This document shows positions 6,320 through 15,325 of a stretch of DNA of 20,562 bases, one piece after another. Both the position numbers and the translations under genes were made by a program. Each line of letters starts with the position of its first letter. Position 1 is the stretch's first letter. This stretch comes from Bacteroidales bacterium UBA6828 (GTDB lineage: Bacteria; Bacteroidota; Bacteroidia; Bacteroidales; Paludibacteraceae), in NCBI GenBank assembly GCA_002452095.1, contig DKEG01000011.1, forward strand, positions 26,540 through 47,101, read 5' to 3'. The notes beneath the pieces are model-generated. The model saw only the letters and a list, made by a program, of their open reading frames with translations, was not told the DNA's origin and did no database searches.

Positions 6320-7933
6320 TTATTCTTTCTTCCCCGGGTGGCTTATCTGATGCCACTTCTCTTTGAGAAAGTTCTTCGTGTTGTTAATCAATTGCATACC
6401 CCAGTGATTGTTTTCTTCCTCCTCTTCGGCTTCGCGGTACTGCGCCGCGAGGGCGGCATCGTTGTCGGTGATGACCAGCAGCTGGTCGCCTATCTCCAAC
6501 ACCGACTTGCCCGTCGGCACAAAGAAATCCTCCCCACGGCGCACCATAATCACCAGCGTCTTGGCGGGAATAGCCAAGTCCTTGAGCATATTGCCGTTAG
6601 CCAGCATCGGTGCGTCCACCTCCATCTCGGTGGCAGACGCCTCAATCTCCTCGGGCAAGTCAATATCAAAATGCACGAGTTTTTTCAGTTGCACGGGCGG
6701 CACTGCCAAATTGAGTTTCTTCGCCATAGCCGACAGCGAAGTGCCTTGTGCTATCAGCGACACCAGCGTGCAAAGGAACACGATATTGAATATCAAGTCC
6801 GCATGCGCCACACCGCCCGCCTTGCACAGAATGGCAAATATAATCGGCACAGCCCCTTTCAGTCCCACCCAACTCAGCATCAGTTTGTCGGGAGTGGTAT
6901 ATTGTCGGAATGGCAGCATACACAGAAAAACCGAAATCGGACGCGATATAAACACCATTACCACACTTATCACCAATCCTGGTACCAATACTTCCACCTG
7001 CAGCAAATCTCTCGGGTGAACCATCAATCCCAGCACGAGGAACATTATCAACTGGCTCAGCCATGTCAGTCCGTCGAAGAAACTGCGCGTCTGGTGCTTG
7101 CGGGTGAACTTGCTGTTGCCAATCACCAAACCGCCTATATATACTGCCAAATAAGAATTTCCCTTCAGGTAGTAGGTAATCGAGAATATAAAAATACACG
7201 CCGTCAGCACCATAATAGGGTAGAGCGACTCGTTGCTCAGTTGCACCTTGCGCATCAGTTCCACAATGCCTTTCCCGAATATAAAGCCCATCACGGCACC
7301 CATCACCAATTGCACCACAATCGTCTGCACGATTGCCAGCATAGAAATCTCCGCGGCTTTGGCGGTTACCACCCCTATCATGGTCGTGGTCAGCACATAC
7401 GCCATCGGGTCGTTGGCGCCGCTCTCCAACTCAAGAAGCGGGCGGAGATTATGCTTCAGCCCCACACCGTTGGTGCGCAGAATGGAGAATACGGATGCCG
7501 AATCCGTGGACGACATCGTCGATGCCATCAGCAACGCCACCCATATACTCACGCTCGCCACGGCGTTCAGCCAGCCGAAGATATAGTAGATAATCACCCC
7601 TGTGATAATTGCGGTCAGCAGCACACCTATCGTGGCGAGCGTCAGACCCGGAGCCATCACGGGGCGGATGTCCGACAGTTTGGTGTCCATACCGCCCGAG
7701 AACAGGATGATACACAGCGCGATAGTACCGATGGCTTGCGCAGAACCCGTACTGAGCATATAGCCCATACCGTCTTCACTGAACCAACGTCCGATACCGT
7801 CCGGACCGAACAGCATACCCACCGCCAGAAACAGCAGCAACGCCGGCACACCGAACTTATACCCTATCTTATCCGTGAAGATACTGGCGAAGAACAGCAA
7901 CGACAGCACCAACAGCACCAATTCTACTTGCAT
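6320..7933 (-). CDS. nhaP2: Potassium/proton antiporter, CPA1 family (NhaP2/CvrA type)
   Basis: This 537-residue inner-membrane protein exchanges cytoplasmic K+ or Na+ for protons and helps in volume and pH control. The first about 400 residues are a chain of hydrophobic segments starting at residue 2. They carry the CPA1 signatures GGMDTKLSD (about residue 80), SSTDSASVFSIL (about 140) and LELESGANDPMA (about 165), whose Asp residues bind the transported ion. From about 427 to 510 is a soluble TrkA-C/RCK_C regulatory domain that in NhaP2-like proteins senses a cytoplasmic ligand. The Glu-rich tail (EAEEEEENN) is poorly conserved in the family. The start at ATG 7933 places the first membrane segment at the N-terminus, as expected. 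It follows nadC on the same strand after 72 bp and has a possible -7 element of its own. Confidence 0.92.
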   Translation of the reverse strand: MQVELVLLVLSLLFFASIFTDKIGYKFGVPALLLFLAVGMLFGPDGIGRWFSEDGMGYMLSTGSAQAIGTIALCIILFSGGMDTKLSDIRPVMAPGLTLATIGVLLTAIITGVIIYYIFGWLNAVASVSIWVALLMASTMSSTDSASVFSILRTNGVGLKHNLRPLLELESGANDPMAYVLTTTMIGVVTAKAAEISMLAIVQTIVVQLVMGAVMGFIFGKGIVELMRKVQLSNESLYPIMVLTACIFIFSITYYLKGNSYLAVYIGGLVIGNSKFTRKHQTRSFFDGLTWLSQLIMFLVLGLMVHPRDLLQVEVLVPGLVISVVMVFISRPISVFLCMLPFRQYTTPDKLMLSWVGLKGAVPIIFAILCKAGGVAHADLIFNIVFLCTLVSLIAQGTSLSAMAKKLNLAVPPVQLKKLVHFDIDLPEEIEASATEMEVDAPMLANGNMLKDLAIPAKTLVIMVRRGEDFFVPTGKSVLEIGDQLLVITDNDAALAAQYREAEEEEENNHWGMQLINNTKNFLKEKWHQISHPGKKE

Positions 7934-7956
7934 AACAATATCAATTAAATGAGGTG

Positions 7957-7964
7957 CAAAATTA
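7957..7964 (-). promoter_or_regulatory. Probable -7 element for the antiporter gene
   Basis: TAATTTTG on the minus strand fits the Bacteroidetes -7 box, 23 bp before the ATG. I see no TTTG at the usual distance upstream, so support is partial; readthrough from nadC is an alternative. Confidence 0.4.
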
Positions 7965-8005
7965 CAAAATTTTGAAATAGAAATTTGCGGGCAGTGGTGT
8001 GGTGT

Positions 8006-8875
8006 TTATTCCTTTACCGCCTTGAAACTCATATCCAGACTCTTCACGGAGTGGGTCAGTGCACCTACGCTCACAAAGTCCACGCCGCAGAGCGCATAGT
8101 CGCGGATGGTGTCGAGGGTGATTCCGCCCGACGACTCTATCTCGATATGCTTGCCGTTCTCTTTCTCCCAACCGCGTATCAGTTCCACGGCTTTGCGGGT
8201 GCGCTCCGGCGTGAAGTTGTCCAGCATAATGCGGTCGGGGATACCCGTAGCCAGTGCCTCGCGTATCTCGTCCTCGTTGCGGGTCTCTATCTCTATGCGC
8301 AGGTGCTTGCCTTTCTCTTTGCAATAGTCGCGTGCGCGGGTCAGTGCCGCTGTGATACCGCCTGCAAAATCCACATGGTTGTCTTTGAGCAAAATCATAT
8401 CGAAAAGCCCGATACGGTGGTTCATTCCGCCGCCGATCTTCACCGCCTCTTTCTCTAAGTAGCGCAGCCCGGGAGTGGTCTTGCGGGTATCCAGTACGTG
8501 GCAGCCCGTATCTGCAATCAGGCTCTGGTATTTGTGCGTAGTGGTCGCAATACCCGACATACGCTGCATTACGTTGAGCATCGTGCGCTCTATCTGCAGC
8601 AGACTCAGTTCTTTGCCATATACTTTGAACGCCACATCGCCGGGTTTCACCAATGCACCGTCGTCCAGAAACTGCTCCATACGACACTCTGGGTCGAAAT
8701 AGCGGATAATCTCTTTCGCTACCTCCACACCGGCCAGCACGCCCGTATCTTTGATAATCAGTTGCTGGCAGCCCATTTGCGTGGGCGGAATACAACTGAG
8801 CGACGTATGGTCGCCATCGCGTATATCTTCTTCGAACCAAATGGCAATCAGTTTTCTAAGTTCTTCTTTTTCCAT
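8006..8875 (-). CDS. nadC: Nicotinate-nucleotide pyrophosphorylase (carboxylating), quinolinate phosphoribosyltransferase
   Basis: This 289-residue enzyme makes nicotinate mononucleotide from quinolinate and PRPP, with loss of CO2, in de novo NAD synthesis in the cytoplasm. Length matches NadC (about 280-300). Recognisable blocks are EDIRDGDHTS near residue 15, ERTMLNVMQRMSGIATTT (about 95-115), the substrate-binding LDTRKTTPGLR (about 128-138), KIGGGMNHRIGL with the conserved Asn-His-Arg, LLKDNHVDFAGG, IMLDNF, and the C-terminal phosphate loop IESSGGI and SVGALTHS. The ATG at 8875 lies just downstream of a perfect Bacteroidetes promoter. nadA or nadB are not in the window. Confidence 0.97.
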   Translation of the reverse strand: MEKEELRKLIAIWFEEDIRDGDHTSLSCIPPTQMGCQQLIIKDTGVLAGVEVAKEIIRYFDPECRMEQFLDDGALVKPGDVAFKVYGKELSLLQIERTMLNVMQRMSGIATTTHKYQSLIADTGCHVLDTRKTTPGLRYLEKEAVKIGGGMNHRIGLFDMILLKDNHVDFAGGITAALTRARDYCKEKGKHLRIEIETRNEDEIREALATGIPDRIMLDNFTPERTRKAVELIRGWEKENGKHIEIESSGGITLDTIRDYALCGVDFVSVGALTHSVKSLDMSFKAVKE

Positions 8876-8897
8876 AGAATATCAAATTATTTGCCTG

Positions 8898-8929
8898 CAA
8901 AGGTAGTACTTTTTTTGCAAATATACAAA
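8898..8929 (-). promoter_or_regulatory. Bacteroidetes-type promoter of nadC
   Basis: TTTG (8926-8929) is followed after exactly 20 bases by TACCTTTG (8898-8905) on the minus strand, a complete consensus match, about 23 bp before the ATG. Confidence 0.8.
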
Positions 8930-9018
8930 CTGTCTGCTTTGGTTGCTTTTGAATCCGCTATGGTGCTTTGCTGAAAAATATGCAGAGTATGCAATTTCTG
9001 TACCTCATAATACCAATT

Positions 9019-9062
9019 ACGTAGAAAGGACGTAGAAAGGACGTAGAAAGGACGTAGAAAAA
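9019..9062. repeat. 11-bp tandem repeat, four units
   Basis: ACGTAGAAAGG begins at 9019, 9030 and 9041, and a fourth copy at 9052 differs in its last two bases, where it runs into the terminator stem. The copies are otherwise identical, as expected of a recently expanded or variable-number repeat. Confidence 0.85.
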
Positions 9063-9094
9063 AGCGGCTTCCACTCATAGGATAAGCCGCTTTT
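9060..9094 (-). terminator. Rho-independent terminator at the end of the defence-type operon
   Basis: A perfect 11-bp stem (AAAAGCGGCTT at 9060-9070 with AAGCCGCTTTT at 9084-9094) encloses a 13-nt loop and is followed on the minus strand by a T run that continues into the tandem repeat. The symmetric A/T flanks would let it work in both directions. It lies 90 bp past the pRiA4b-family stop. Confidence 0.85.
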
Positions 9095-9183
9095 TATGCA
9101 TATTTATACAGATTATACAGATTGTACAGAATAATATGCAGTATTCTTGCAGTATCGCAACCGGTGCTGCACCGCTCTTTTAA

Positions 9184-10113
9184 TTATGCTTTGCCGCTCA
9201 TATCTTCGATGTCTGCCCGGTATTTTTCCAACGGGAAGTATTCGGGGTTGAAGTGCTTGTCCACAAGGGAGTAATGCTCTTTGGGGAAGTTCGGGTCTTT
9301 TTTGCGGGTATAGTAGTATTGGCAAAGTGCGGCATAGCCCCACGGGCCTCCGCAGTCCTCGGGCGGACAGGCATTCTTACCGCTTATGAGGCGTGGAAAC
9401 GGCGGCTCTTCGTCGGTATAAGGCTCTATCTTTGAGAGCGATACCTGATGTTCCCAACCGTCTCCGAAATCATACTCCAAGACCATCTTGTCGCCTTTCT
9501 GTGCCAGCACTTGTGCCAAAGAGTATTCGTGGCTGTTATGGTATTTATATCTCGGAACCACAAAGCCAAAGTCCATATCGTCTTCATCATCTTCATCCGG
9601 TTCATTATAGATGTCTTGTCCTTTCTTGAACTGATACAGATGGTATCCTTCCCAGCCCATTGCGCAGATGAGTATCTCTGCCAAATGGGAGAGCCTGATA
9701 TTGGATGGTATCTCCAACTTGCGCCATACGGTAGGACTCACGTCTTTGAGCGAGATGCGGATAGTGTATTTCCAAACCTCGGGTTCGGGCAGATACCGCT
9801 TCTCCATCTCTTCATCTATGTAGTCCATATAGTCTTCGTCGTCCTGTATATGCATAGCATATTTCAACCGGGTAGCCCGGTATTCACCATAGACCTTTTG
9901 CCCTACTTCTTCCAATAGGTTGTTTATAGAATCTGCAAAATCTTTATCGGTATATTCTGCAGCCATCTTTAGTTTGTCGGGATGAGCGGTCAGTTCGTCT
10001 CGGAGGGCTTGTATATACTCGGGGGGAAAGTTCGCCTTATGCTCCAAGTCATACAACATACTCCCTAAGAACATAGATACCATTGAGGCATTATCTGCTT
10101 TTTTCTTTGCCAT
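9184..10113 (-). CDS. Plasmid pRiA4b ORF-3 family protein
   Basis: This 309-residue protein contains a pRiA4b ORF-3 domain from about residue 113 to the end. Visible family blocks are WKYTIRISLKDVSPTVWRKLEIPS, HLAEILICAMGWEGYHLYQF, LEYDFGDGWEHQV, and the ending CPPEDCGGPWGY, whose Cys residues may bind metal. About 110 N-terminal residues are extra and helical, and an acidic run (DEDDEDDMD, about 172-180) sits where the domain usually has a loop. The biochemical function of the family is unknown; members are often found on plasmids, in transposons and near restriction or helicase genes. It is the last gene of the operon, 55 bp after the SNF2 stop, and is followed by a strong terminator, so it is probably co-expressed with the helicase. 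The start is the ATG at 10113. Confidence 0.88.
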   Translation of the reverse strand: MAKKKADNASMVSMFLGSMLYDLEHKANFPPEYIQALRDELTAHPDKLKMAAEYTDKDFADSINNLLEEVGQKVYGEYRATRLKYAMHIQDDEDYMDYIDEEMEKRYLPEPEVWKYTIRISLKDVSPTVWRKLEIPSNIRLSHLAEILICAMGWEGYHLYQFKKGQDIYNEPDEDDEDDMDFGFVVPRYKYHNSHEYSLAQVLAQKGDKMVLEYDFGDGWEHQVSLSKIEPYTDEEPPFPRLISGKNACPPEDCGGPWGYAALCQYYYTRKKDPNFPKEHYSLVDKHFNPEYFPLEKYRADIEDMSGKA

Positions 10114-10168
10114 AATAGTTATATTTTATTATTTATTTTCTGTATGCTTTGTAATAGTACTGCCTGTT

Positions 10169-13100
10169 CTAATTTTGTTGCAGGCTGACTAAGTATTTCA
10201 GGTCATCAATCGTCAATGTATGCGAAGTGTCGGTGCCTTCGAGTAGGGAGTCGGACAGGTCGCGTTTGGTTTGGTGGAGACGCAGTATCTTCTCTTCTAT
10301 GGTATCGGCGGCAATGAGATGATAGACCGTTACGCTGCGGTGCTGCCCGATACGATAGGCACGGTCGGTAGCCTGCTGCTCGATAGCAGGGTTCCACCAC
10401 GGGTCGAGATGGATGATATAGTTGGCATTGGTCAGGTTCAGCCCCAGACCACCTGCTTTGAGCGAGATAAGGAAGACAGGTTTCTCCCCACGCTGGAAAG
10501 CCTCCACCATCGTCTGCCGTTGCGCAATAGGGGTACTGCCGTCCAAATAGAAATAGTCGGTTTTGTCTTTGTCAAGCACTTGTTTGGCTTGCGACAGGAA
10601 AGAGGTGAACTGACTGAATACCAATACGCTGTTACCACCTTCCACTATCTGCTGTACCAACTGGCGCATATCCTCCAGTTTGGACGAAACGGCAGTGATG
10701 CTCTTGTCCACCAGAGACAGCGAACAGGCGGCTTCGCGGAGACGGGTGATATTGCTCAGCAGGCTGACCGTTACCTTGTCCTCTGCTTCCAATTCCTTTT
10801 GTGCCTGTATGCGCAGGGCTTCGTATTCCATCCGTTCGCTGTCCGTGAGCGAGATGCGGCGTATAATATCCTCTTTCTCGGGCAATTCGCTTAATACATC
10901 GGTTTTGGTACGGCGCAAGATAAACGGCTGTATGATACGGCGCAAGGCAGTACGTTTCTCTGTATCCTGCTCCTGCTCAATAGGCAGGATGAATTGTGTA
11001 CGGAAGGCTTCAAAAGAGCCCAATAGTCCGGGATTGAGAAACTCCATAAGGTTCCATAGTTCGCCGAGGTGGTTCTGGATAGGTGTACCCGTCAGCAGCA
11101 GTCGCGCCTTGGACTGCAGAGCCATTGCGGCAGCCGACATCTTGGTGGAGCGGTTCTTGATAGTATGGGCTTCGTCCAAGCAGACCACGTTCCATTCTTT
11201 CTTGGAGAGCATTTCCGTTTCGCGTGCCAACAGCCCGTAGGTACAGAGCAGCACATCATACTTGCCTTGTGAGTCAATGACCGACTGCCTGTCCTCGGCG
11301 TCGTTGAAGATACTGACACGCAAGGCGGGTGCAAAACGCATTATCTCGTTCTGCCAGTTGAGCACTACAGACGCAGGAGCAACCACCAAAGACGCCCCTT
11401 GTTTGGCACGCTGCAGGAGAAAAGCAATCGCCTGTATCGTCTTACCGAGGCCCATATCATCAGCCAGACACCCGCCTGCACCCCATGCGGCAAGACGGCT
11501 TATCCATTCATATCCTATCTGCTGATAATCACGCAACTGCGCTTTCAGTCCGCGAGGCAAGTCCACACGCATAGTAGCGGCTTCGGAGATTTGTTTGGCA
11601 AGCGAACTGACCTGACGGTTGGTATGAATGACACCGTCGGAAGAACGGATGATGTCAGCTAAAGACCCTGCTTGGTAACGCGTGATACGCGCTTTGGTCT
11701 TGTCTATCTGGGCAATCTGCTCCAGTTTGTGCAACTGCTTTGCCAGCGACTCGCTCAGAGCAAGAAACTCACCGTTATCCAATCGCACAAAACGTTTGCC
11801 CACAGAGTCGGAGCGCAGCAGACGCAGCAACTCGGACATTGCCACGATATGTTCGTCTTCCATTTGCAGTGTCCCCTCTACTTCAAACCAGTTCTGTTTC
11901 TGGCGCAGTTGCACAATGTTATCGGGACTTTGCTTGGAGGTATGCACTTTGAATTTCCCGCCCTGCGGCCATTCGACAATGTAGCGGACAGGACATTCCT
12001 GCAAGAAAGCAAGCAATGACAGCACGCCCTCCAAACTCAATCCGAGTCGTATATCTTCGCTGAATAGTCCGTTGCGGTATTTCCCTTGCGTACAGAACAA
12101 CACCAATGGTTCCAACATCTTTGTCTCTTCCTCCAAATTGCGCTCCACCTGATAGCGTTTACCCTTCTCCTCATCGAAGACAACGGCATCTCCTTTGCCC
12201 GGAGTCAGACGCAAGCGGCTTCCCTCGAAAGGCGAGATATAAACGGACACTTTAAATAGGTCATCCTCCGGTTCGATACGTATGGTTGGTATGGTCTGTG
12301 CTTGTCGTTTTTCCAAAGTAGAGCCTCCCTCTACCAGCGATGAATGAACCTCTATCGTTCCTTTGGCAGAGTCAAGAAAGGCTTTGAGCGGAGCCTCGGC
12401 TTCGAGAGGGAACGTCCGAATATCCAGTAGTTTGGCAAAGACGGACAATTCCTGTTTCGACAACCGGTACACGGAAATACTTTCCTGCTTATGCCAAACA
12501 TACATCATAGTGGAGATATTACGTTCATCGGGCAGGTTGGACTTGATGGTGAAAGCATTTCCCTTTTTCTCAATCAGCAAGAAAGGTTTCTCGTCAATCA
12601 CTTGTATCGTTTGGTATGTTTCTGTGCGGCTATTGTACAACAGCAGTTTGTCGGTATCAATCAGAGACGGCAGACAAGAAGCAAGCGGGATTTCATCGTC
12701 ATAGTAATAACTGTTCATATAAGCGCAAGCACGTGCGATGGCTTGGTCTTTTTCGTCGGCATAGGCGATGGAGTGGTTGAGGAAACTGCGGACGGATGCA
12801 TGAGAGGGGGTACCCCAACGATCGGAACGCAGCCATTTCTGTTGCATCAACTTTACGTCATCGTCGTCCGTACTATGCAGTACATAGACCAAGCGTTGTA
12901 CGCGTTCCGGTGCGGGAGTAGCATCTTCTTTTGCTTTCGATTTGGTCAGGTCGGTTAACTGCTCCAAGACTATTTCCCATTGGCTCTTGCGGCGCAAGGT
13001 GGTGAATATGGGTGCGCCTCCGAGGGCATGCAGCAAAGTATCATGGTCTTCACAAGGCATGCCCATACCACTCAGTTCGTAGCGCAATAACGCCCATTGG

Positions 13101-14251
13101 CATGTTGTTTCAGGTAGCGAAAAATCAATACCGAAATGATGTGCTACAAGCGCAGTCAGCCATTGCAGTTGCATTGTTCCTTTTTGTCTGATATATGTCA
13201 TCTCCTGTCGCAACGCCATGGGATTTTCACCATTGATGATAAAGCGTGCTATCAACTGAGCGGGACGAAAGGCAATAACGCCTTCAATGTCTTTCTTTCG
13301 TAAGAATTGTTGCGCGCGTTTTACCTCTTTATTCTTGGCAAAACAAAGCAGCATATAGAAAGATAACAGGGTATTCGGAAATACGTTCTTGATGTCTGAT
13401 ATTTGGTTATGCAATTTCTGTGCCTCGGTGAATAGTTTCAGACTGCGGGCATAGTCTCCTGCATAGAGTGCAAGAATGGCATCGGGAAGGACAGACCACT
13501 CGGTGGCAGATGTCTCGTTTTGCTTGAACCGTACAAAATGACCGGTTGCCATAAAATAGAAGCAATCTACCATATCGTGTATGTGCAATACAGGATACCG
13601 TGGGTTTAGTTTGTGGTAGGTATCTATCTGTTCGTGCCATTGTGCGCAAAACTCGGGTGTGAGTGGCTGATTGAACTGCTGCTTGAAATTAAAGCACGAA
13701 AGAGCAAACTCAGTCAGAGTATTTATAGGCATACTCGATAGTGCCGCAGCAAAAAAGTCAGTTCCTATCCAGTCTTGCAGTGCCTGAAAAGTATATTCGG
13801 TCCAAGAGCGTGCAAGACTTAATGACTTACTAATATCCTGCAGATTATGTTCGCCGGCATAATAACGTTGGCACAAGACCCAGTAGAGATTGCTCTTGGA
13901 TAGTTGTTGCTTATAGGGCAACTCATTCCAGCGTTTTATCCAATCAGGGTGGCGGTCAATGGTATATAATATGGCAGGAAACAGACACTTGGGCGCAACA
14001 ACAATATGGTAAGAGTAGGTGATGAGGTAGCCCTCATGCAGCAGTTTCTCCTTTATCTTTTTGGTGCGAGTGATTGTCCAATCGTTTATCCGGCACAGAC
14101 CTGTCATTGTATCATAGGTTTCAACCTCCCGGCTGAAACCCACAAACCCGAGTATCTGTTTCTCGATTTCTGTGAGCGACGCTATAGGAGCGAACCATTC
14201 GTTTGGCAATTTGCCGGCTATGAAGTTTTCTTCGGGGAATAAGGTATTCAT
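10169..14251 (-). CDS. SNF2-family DEAD/DEAH helicase with long N-terminal winged-helix/TPR-like region
   Basis: This 1,360-residue protein ends in a complete SNF2 motor, an ATPase that translocates on double-stranded DNA and displaces bound proteins. Motor landmarks are RDYQQIGYEW, Walker A DDMGLGKT (about 932-940), DEAH (1026-1029), LTGTPIQNHLGELW (III), LVFSQFTSF (start of the second RecA lobe), and motif VI QATDRAYRIGQHR (1293-1305). The first about 880 residues are not motor. The start looks like a winged helix (LTEIEKQILGF through LLHEGYL, about 25-75). A helical region follows with a TPR-like unit (ALYAGDYARSLKLFTEAQKL, near 265), then a beta-rich middle. Such N-termini are expected to recognise a partner or DNA. 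It sits between RhuM (40 bp upstream) and pRiA4b (55 bp downstream). It could be a defence translocase taking the place of a Res subunit, or an ordinary Bacteroidales SNF2 protein. Confidence 0.92.
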   Translation of the reverse strand: MNTLFPEENFIAGKLPNEWFAPIASLTEIEKQILGFVGFSREVETYDTMTGLCRINDWTITRTKKIKEKLLHEGYLITYSYHIVVAPKCLFPAILYTIDRHPDWIKRWNELPYKQQLSKSNLYWVLCQRYYAGEHNLQDISKSLSLARSWTEYTFQALQDWIGTDFFAAALSSMPINTLTEFALSCFNFKQQFNQPLTPEFCAQWHEQIDTYHKLNPRYPVLHIHDMVDCFYFMATGHFVRFKQNETSATEWSVLPDAILALYAGDYARSLKLFTEAQKLHNQISDIKNVFPNTLLSFYMLLCFAKNKEVKRAQQFLRKKDIEGVIAFRPAQLIARFIINGENPMALRQEMTYIRQKGTMQLQWLTALVAHHFGIDFSLPETTCQWALLRYELSGMGMPCEDHDTLLHALGGAPIFTTLRRKSQWEIVLEQLTDLTKSKAKEDATPAPERVQRLVYVLHSTDDDDVKLMQQKWLRSDRWGTPSHASVRSFLNHSIAYADEKDQAIARACAYMNSYYYDDEIPLASCLPSLIDTDKLLLYNSRTETYQTIQVIDEKPFLLIEKKGNAFTIKSNLPDERNISTMMYVWHKQESISVYRLSKQELSVFAKLLDIRTFPLEAEAPLKAFLDSAKGTIEVHSSLVEGGSTLEKRQAQTIPTIRIEPEDDLFKVSVYISPFEGSRLRLTPGKGDAVVFDEEKGKRYQVERNLEEETKMLEPLVLFCTQGKYRNGLFSEDIRLGLSLEGVLSLLAFLQECPVRYIVEWPQGGKFKVHTSKQSPDNIVQLRQKQNWFEVEGTLQMEDEHIVAMSELLRLLRSDSVGKRFVRLDNGEFLALSESLAKQLHKLEQIAQIDKTKARITRYQAGSLADIIRSSDGVIHTNRQVSSLAKQISEAATMRVDLPRGLKAQLRDYQQIGYEWISRLAAWGAGGCLADDMGLGKTIQAIAFLLQRAKQGASLVVAPASVVLNWQNEIMRFAPALRVSIFNDAEDRQSVIDSQGKYDVLLCTYGLLARETEMLSKKEWNVVCLDEAHTIKNRSTKMSAAAMALQSKARLLLTGTPIQNHLGELWNLMEFLNPGLLGSFEAFRTQFILPIEQEQDTEKRTALRRIIQPFILRRTKTDVLSELPEKEDIIRRISLTDSERMEYEALRIQAQKELEAEDKVTVSLLSNITRLREAACSLSLVDKSITAVSSKLEDMRQLVQQIVEGGNSVLVFSQFTSFLSQAKQVLDKDKTDYFYLDGSTPIAQRQTMVEAFQRGEKPVFLISLKAGGLGLNLTNANYIIHLDPWWNPAIEQQATDRAYRIGQHRSVTVYHLIAADTIEEKILRLHQTKRDLSDSLLEGTDTSHTLTIDDLKYLVSLQQN

Positions 14252-14291
14252 ATTAAACAGGAATAGTTTGTGAAGAAGAATGGAATGAGTG

Positions 14292-15302
14292 TTATTGCTC
14301 TAATGGCAACTGCAATAAACGGTCGAAATCGGATTTGTAGAGTCGGTCTTGCACGATACGATATTTCTCGAACTCGGTTTCTGCGTGTTGTACTGCCTGT
14401 TCGTGACTGACATTGCCCAGATTTTGTAGCACAGGACGCTCGTCACTATTCATGTATGAATCTATACGCTTTGCCCAATATTCCATTGTCATCGGGATAT
14501 GCCGTTTGGCTCGTGCCTCTGCAAAGTCCAATACAGCGGAGACGATATGCCCCATATCGTCCAACTCATTCTGTTTGAGATAGTTTTTTGCTATAGATAC
14601 ATCTGTTTTGACAATTTTCCCGTCAGGTGTATTCTCCCATGTAGTCAGCCCCATGTGTTCTTTCTCGGCATCGGCACGCTCCATAATCAACTCTGCGGCA
14701 ATATGCTGATGCACGGCATAGTGCATCTTGTTCTGAATCATCTTGAAGAACTCACGTGTAGTAGGAGCGTCCTTGTTGTAGTCCATACTCGTGGCGTAGA
14801 TGTCAGTCAGTTTCTGGTACAACCGGCGCTCGCTGAGACGTATCTCGCGTATCTCGGCTAAAAGGTGCTCAAAATAGTCCTCTCCCAAGAATGTACCATT
14901 CTCCATCCGCTTTTTGTCCAATACATAACCACGCACGGCAAAGGTGCGCAATACCGCCGTAGCCCACTGGCGGAACTGTGTTGCACGGCGGGAATTGACA
15001 CGGTAGCCGACACTGATGATTGCGTCCAGATTATAGAACTGCGTGTTGTAGGTCTTGCCGTCCTCGGCAGTATGTTCCAAAATGGAACATACTAGGTTCT
15101 TATCCAATTCCCCGCTCTCAAAGATATTATTGAGATGCTTTGTAATGGCGGGTCTTTCTACATCAAAGAGTGCTGCAATGGTTTTCTGCGAAGCCCATAG
15201 TGTCTCGTCTTTGTAGAAGACCTCTATACCATTAGCCTTGTCTTCCAACTGAAAGATAAGGAACTCTGCGGTACTGTTTCGTATTTGCAAGGTGGGTGTC
15301 AT
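14292..15302 (-). CDS. RhuM family protein
   Basis: This 336-residue protein is a full-length RhuM-family member, a group named from a Salmonella pathogenicity island gene and often found within restriction-modification loci; the molecular function is unknown. Family blocks seen are EVFYKDETLWASQKTIAALFDVERPAI-type N-terminal helix-turn-helix-like sequence, HLNNIFESGEL, YNLDAIISVGYRVNSRRATQFRQWAT, and RLYQKLTDIYATS. The N-terminal half resembles phage Bro-N/antirepressor-like DNA-binding folds (inference). I start at the ATG at 15302. The open frame extends 28 codons further to 15386, but that part would overlap the end of the Fic gene and has no family similarity that I can see. With this start the gap to the Fic stop is 23 bp, which suggests translational coupling in one operon. 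Confidence 0.88.
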   Translation of the reverse strand: MTPTLQIRNSTAEFLIFQLEDKANGIEVFYKDETLWASQKTIAALFDVERPAITKHLNNIFESGELDKNLVCSILEHTAEDGKTYNTQFYNLDAIISVGYRVNSRRATQFRQWATAVLRTFAVRGYVLDKKRMENGTFLGEDYFEHLLAEIREIRLSERRLYQKLTDIYATSMDYNKDAPTTREFFKMIQNKMHYAVHQHIAAELIMERADAEKEHMGLTTWENTPDGKIVKTDVSIAKNYLKQNELDDMGHIVSAVLDFAEARAKRHIPMTMEYWAKRIDSYMNSDERPVLQNLGNVSHEQAVQHAETEFEKYRIVQDRLYKSDFDRLLQLPLEQ

Positions 15303-15325
15303 AAGTCTGTGATATTCTTTTTTCT

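Larger units (their letters stand above)
8876..9183. other. Intergenic region between pRiA4b-family gene and nadC
   Basis: These 308 bp contain the nadC promoter (8898-8929), a four-unit 11-bp tandem repeat (9019-9062), the hairpin terminator (9060-9094), and a three-unit 9-bp repeat of TACAGATTA type (9107-9133). I see no gene. Confidence 0.75.

Noticed and set aside
6338..7948. A 536-codon open frame on the plus strand opposite the antiporter
   Set aside because: It mirrors the antiporter gene and encodes a His/Gln-rich, low-complexity chain with no domain. It is a by-product of codon use on the other strand.
9019..9062. CRISPR array
   Set aside because: Units are 11 bp in direct contact with no spacers, and no cas genes are present.
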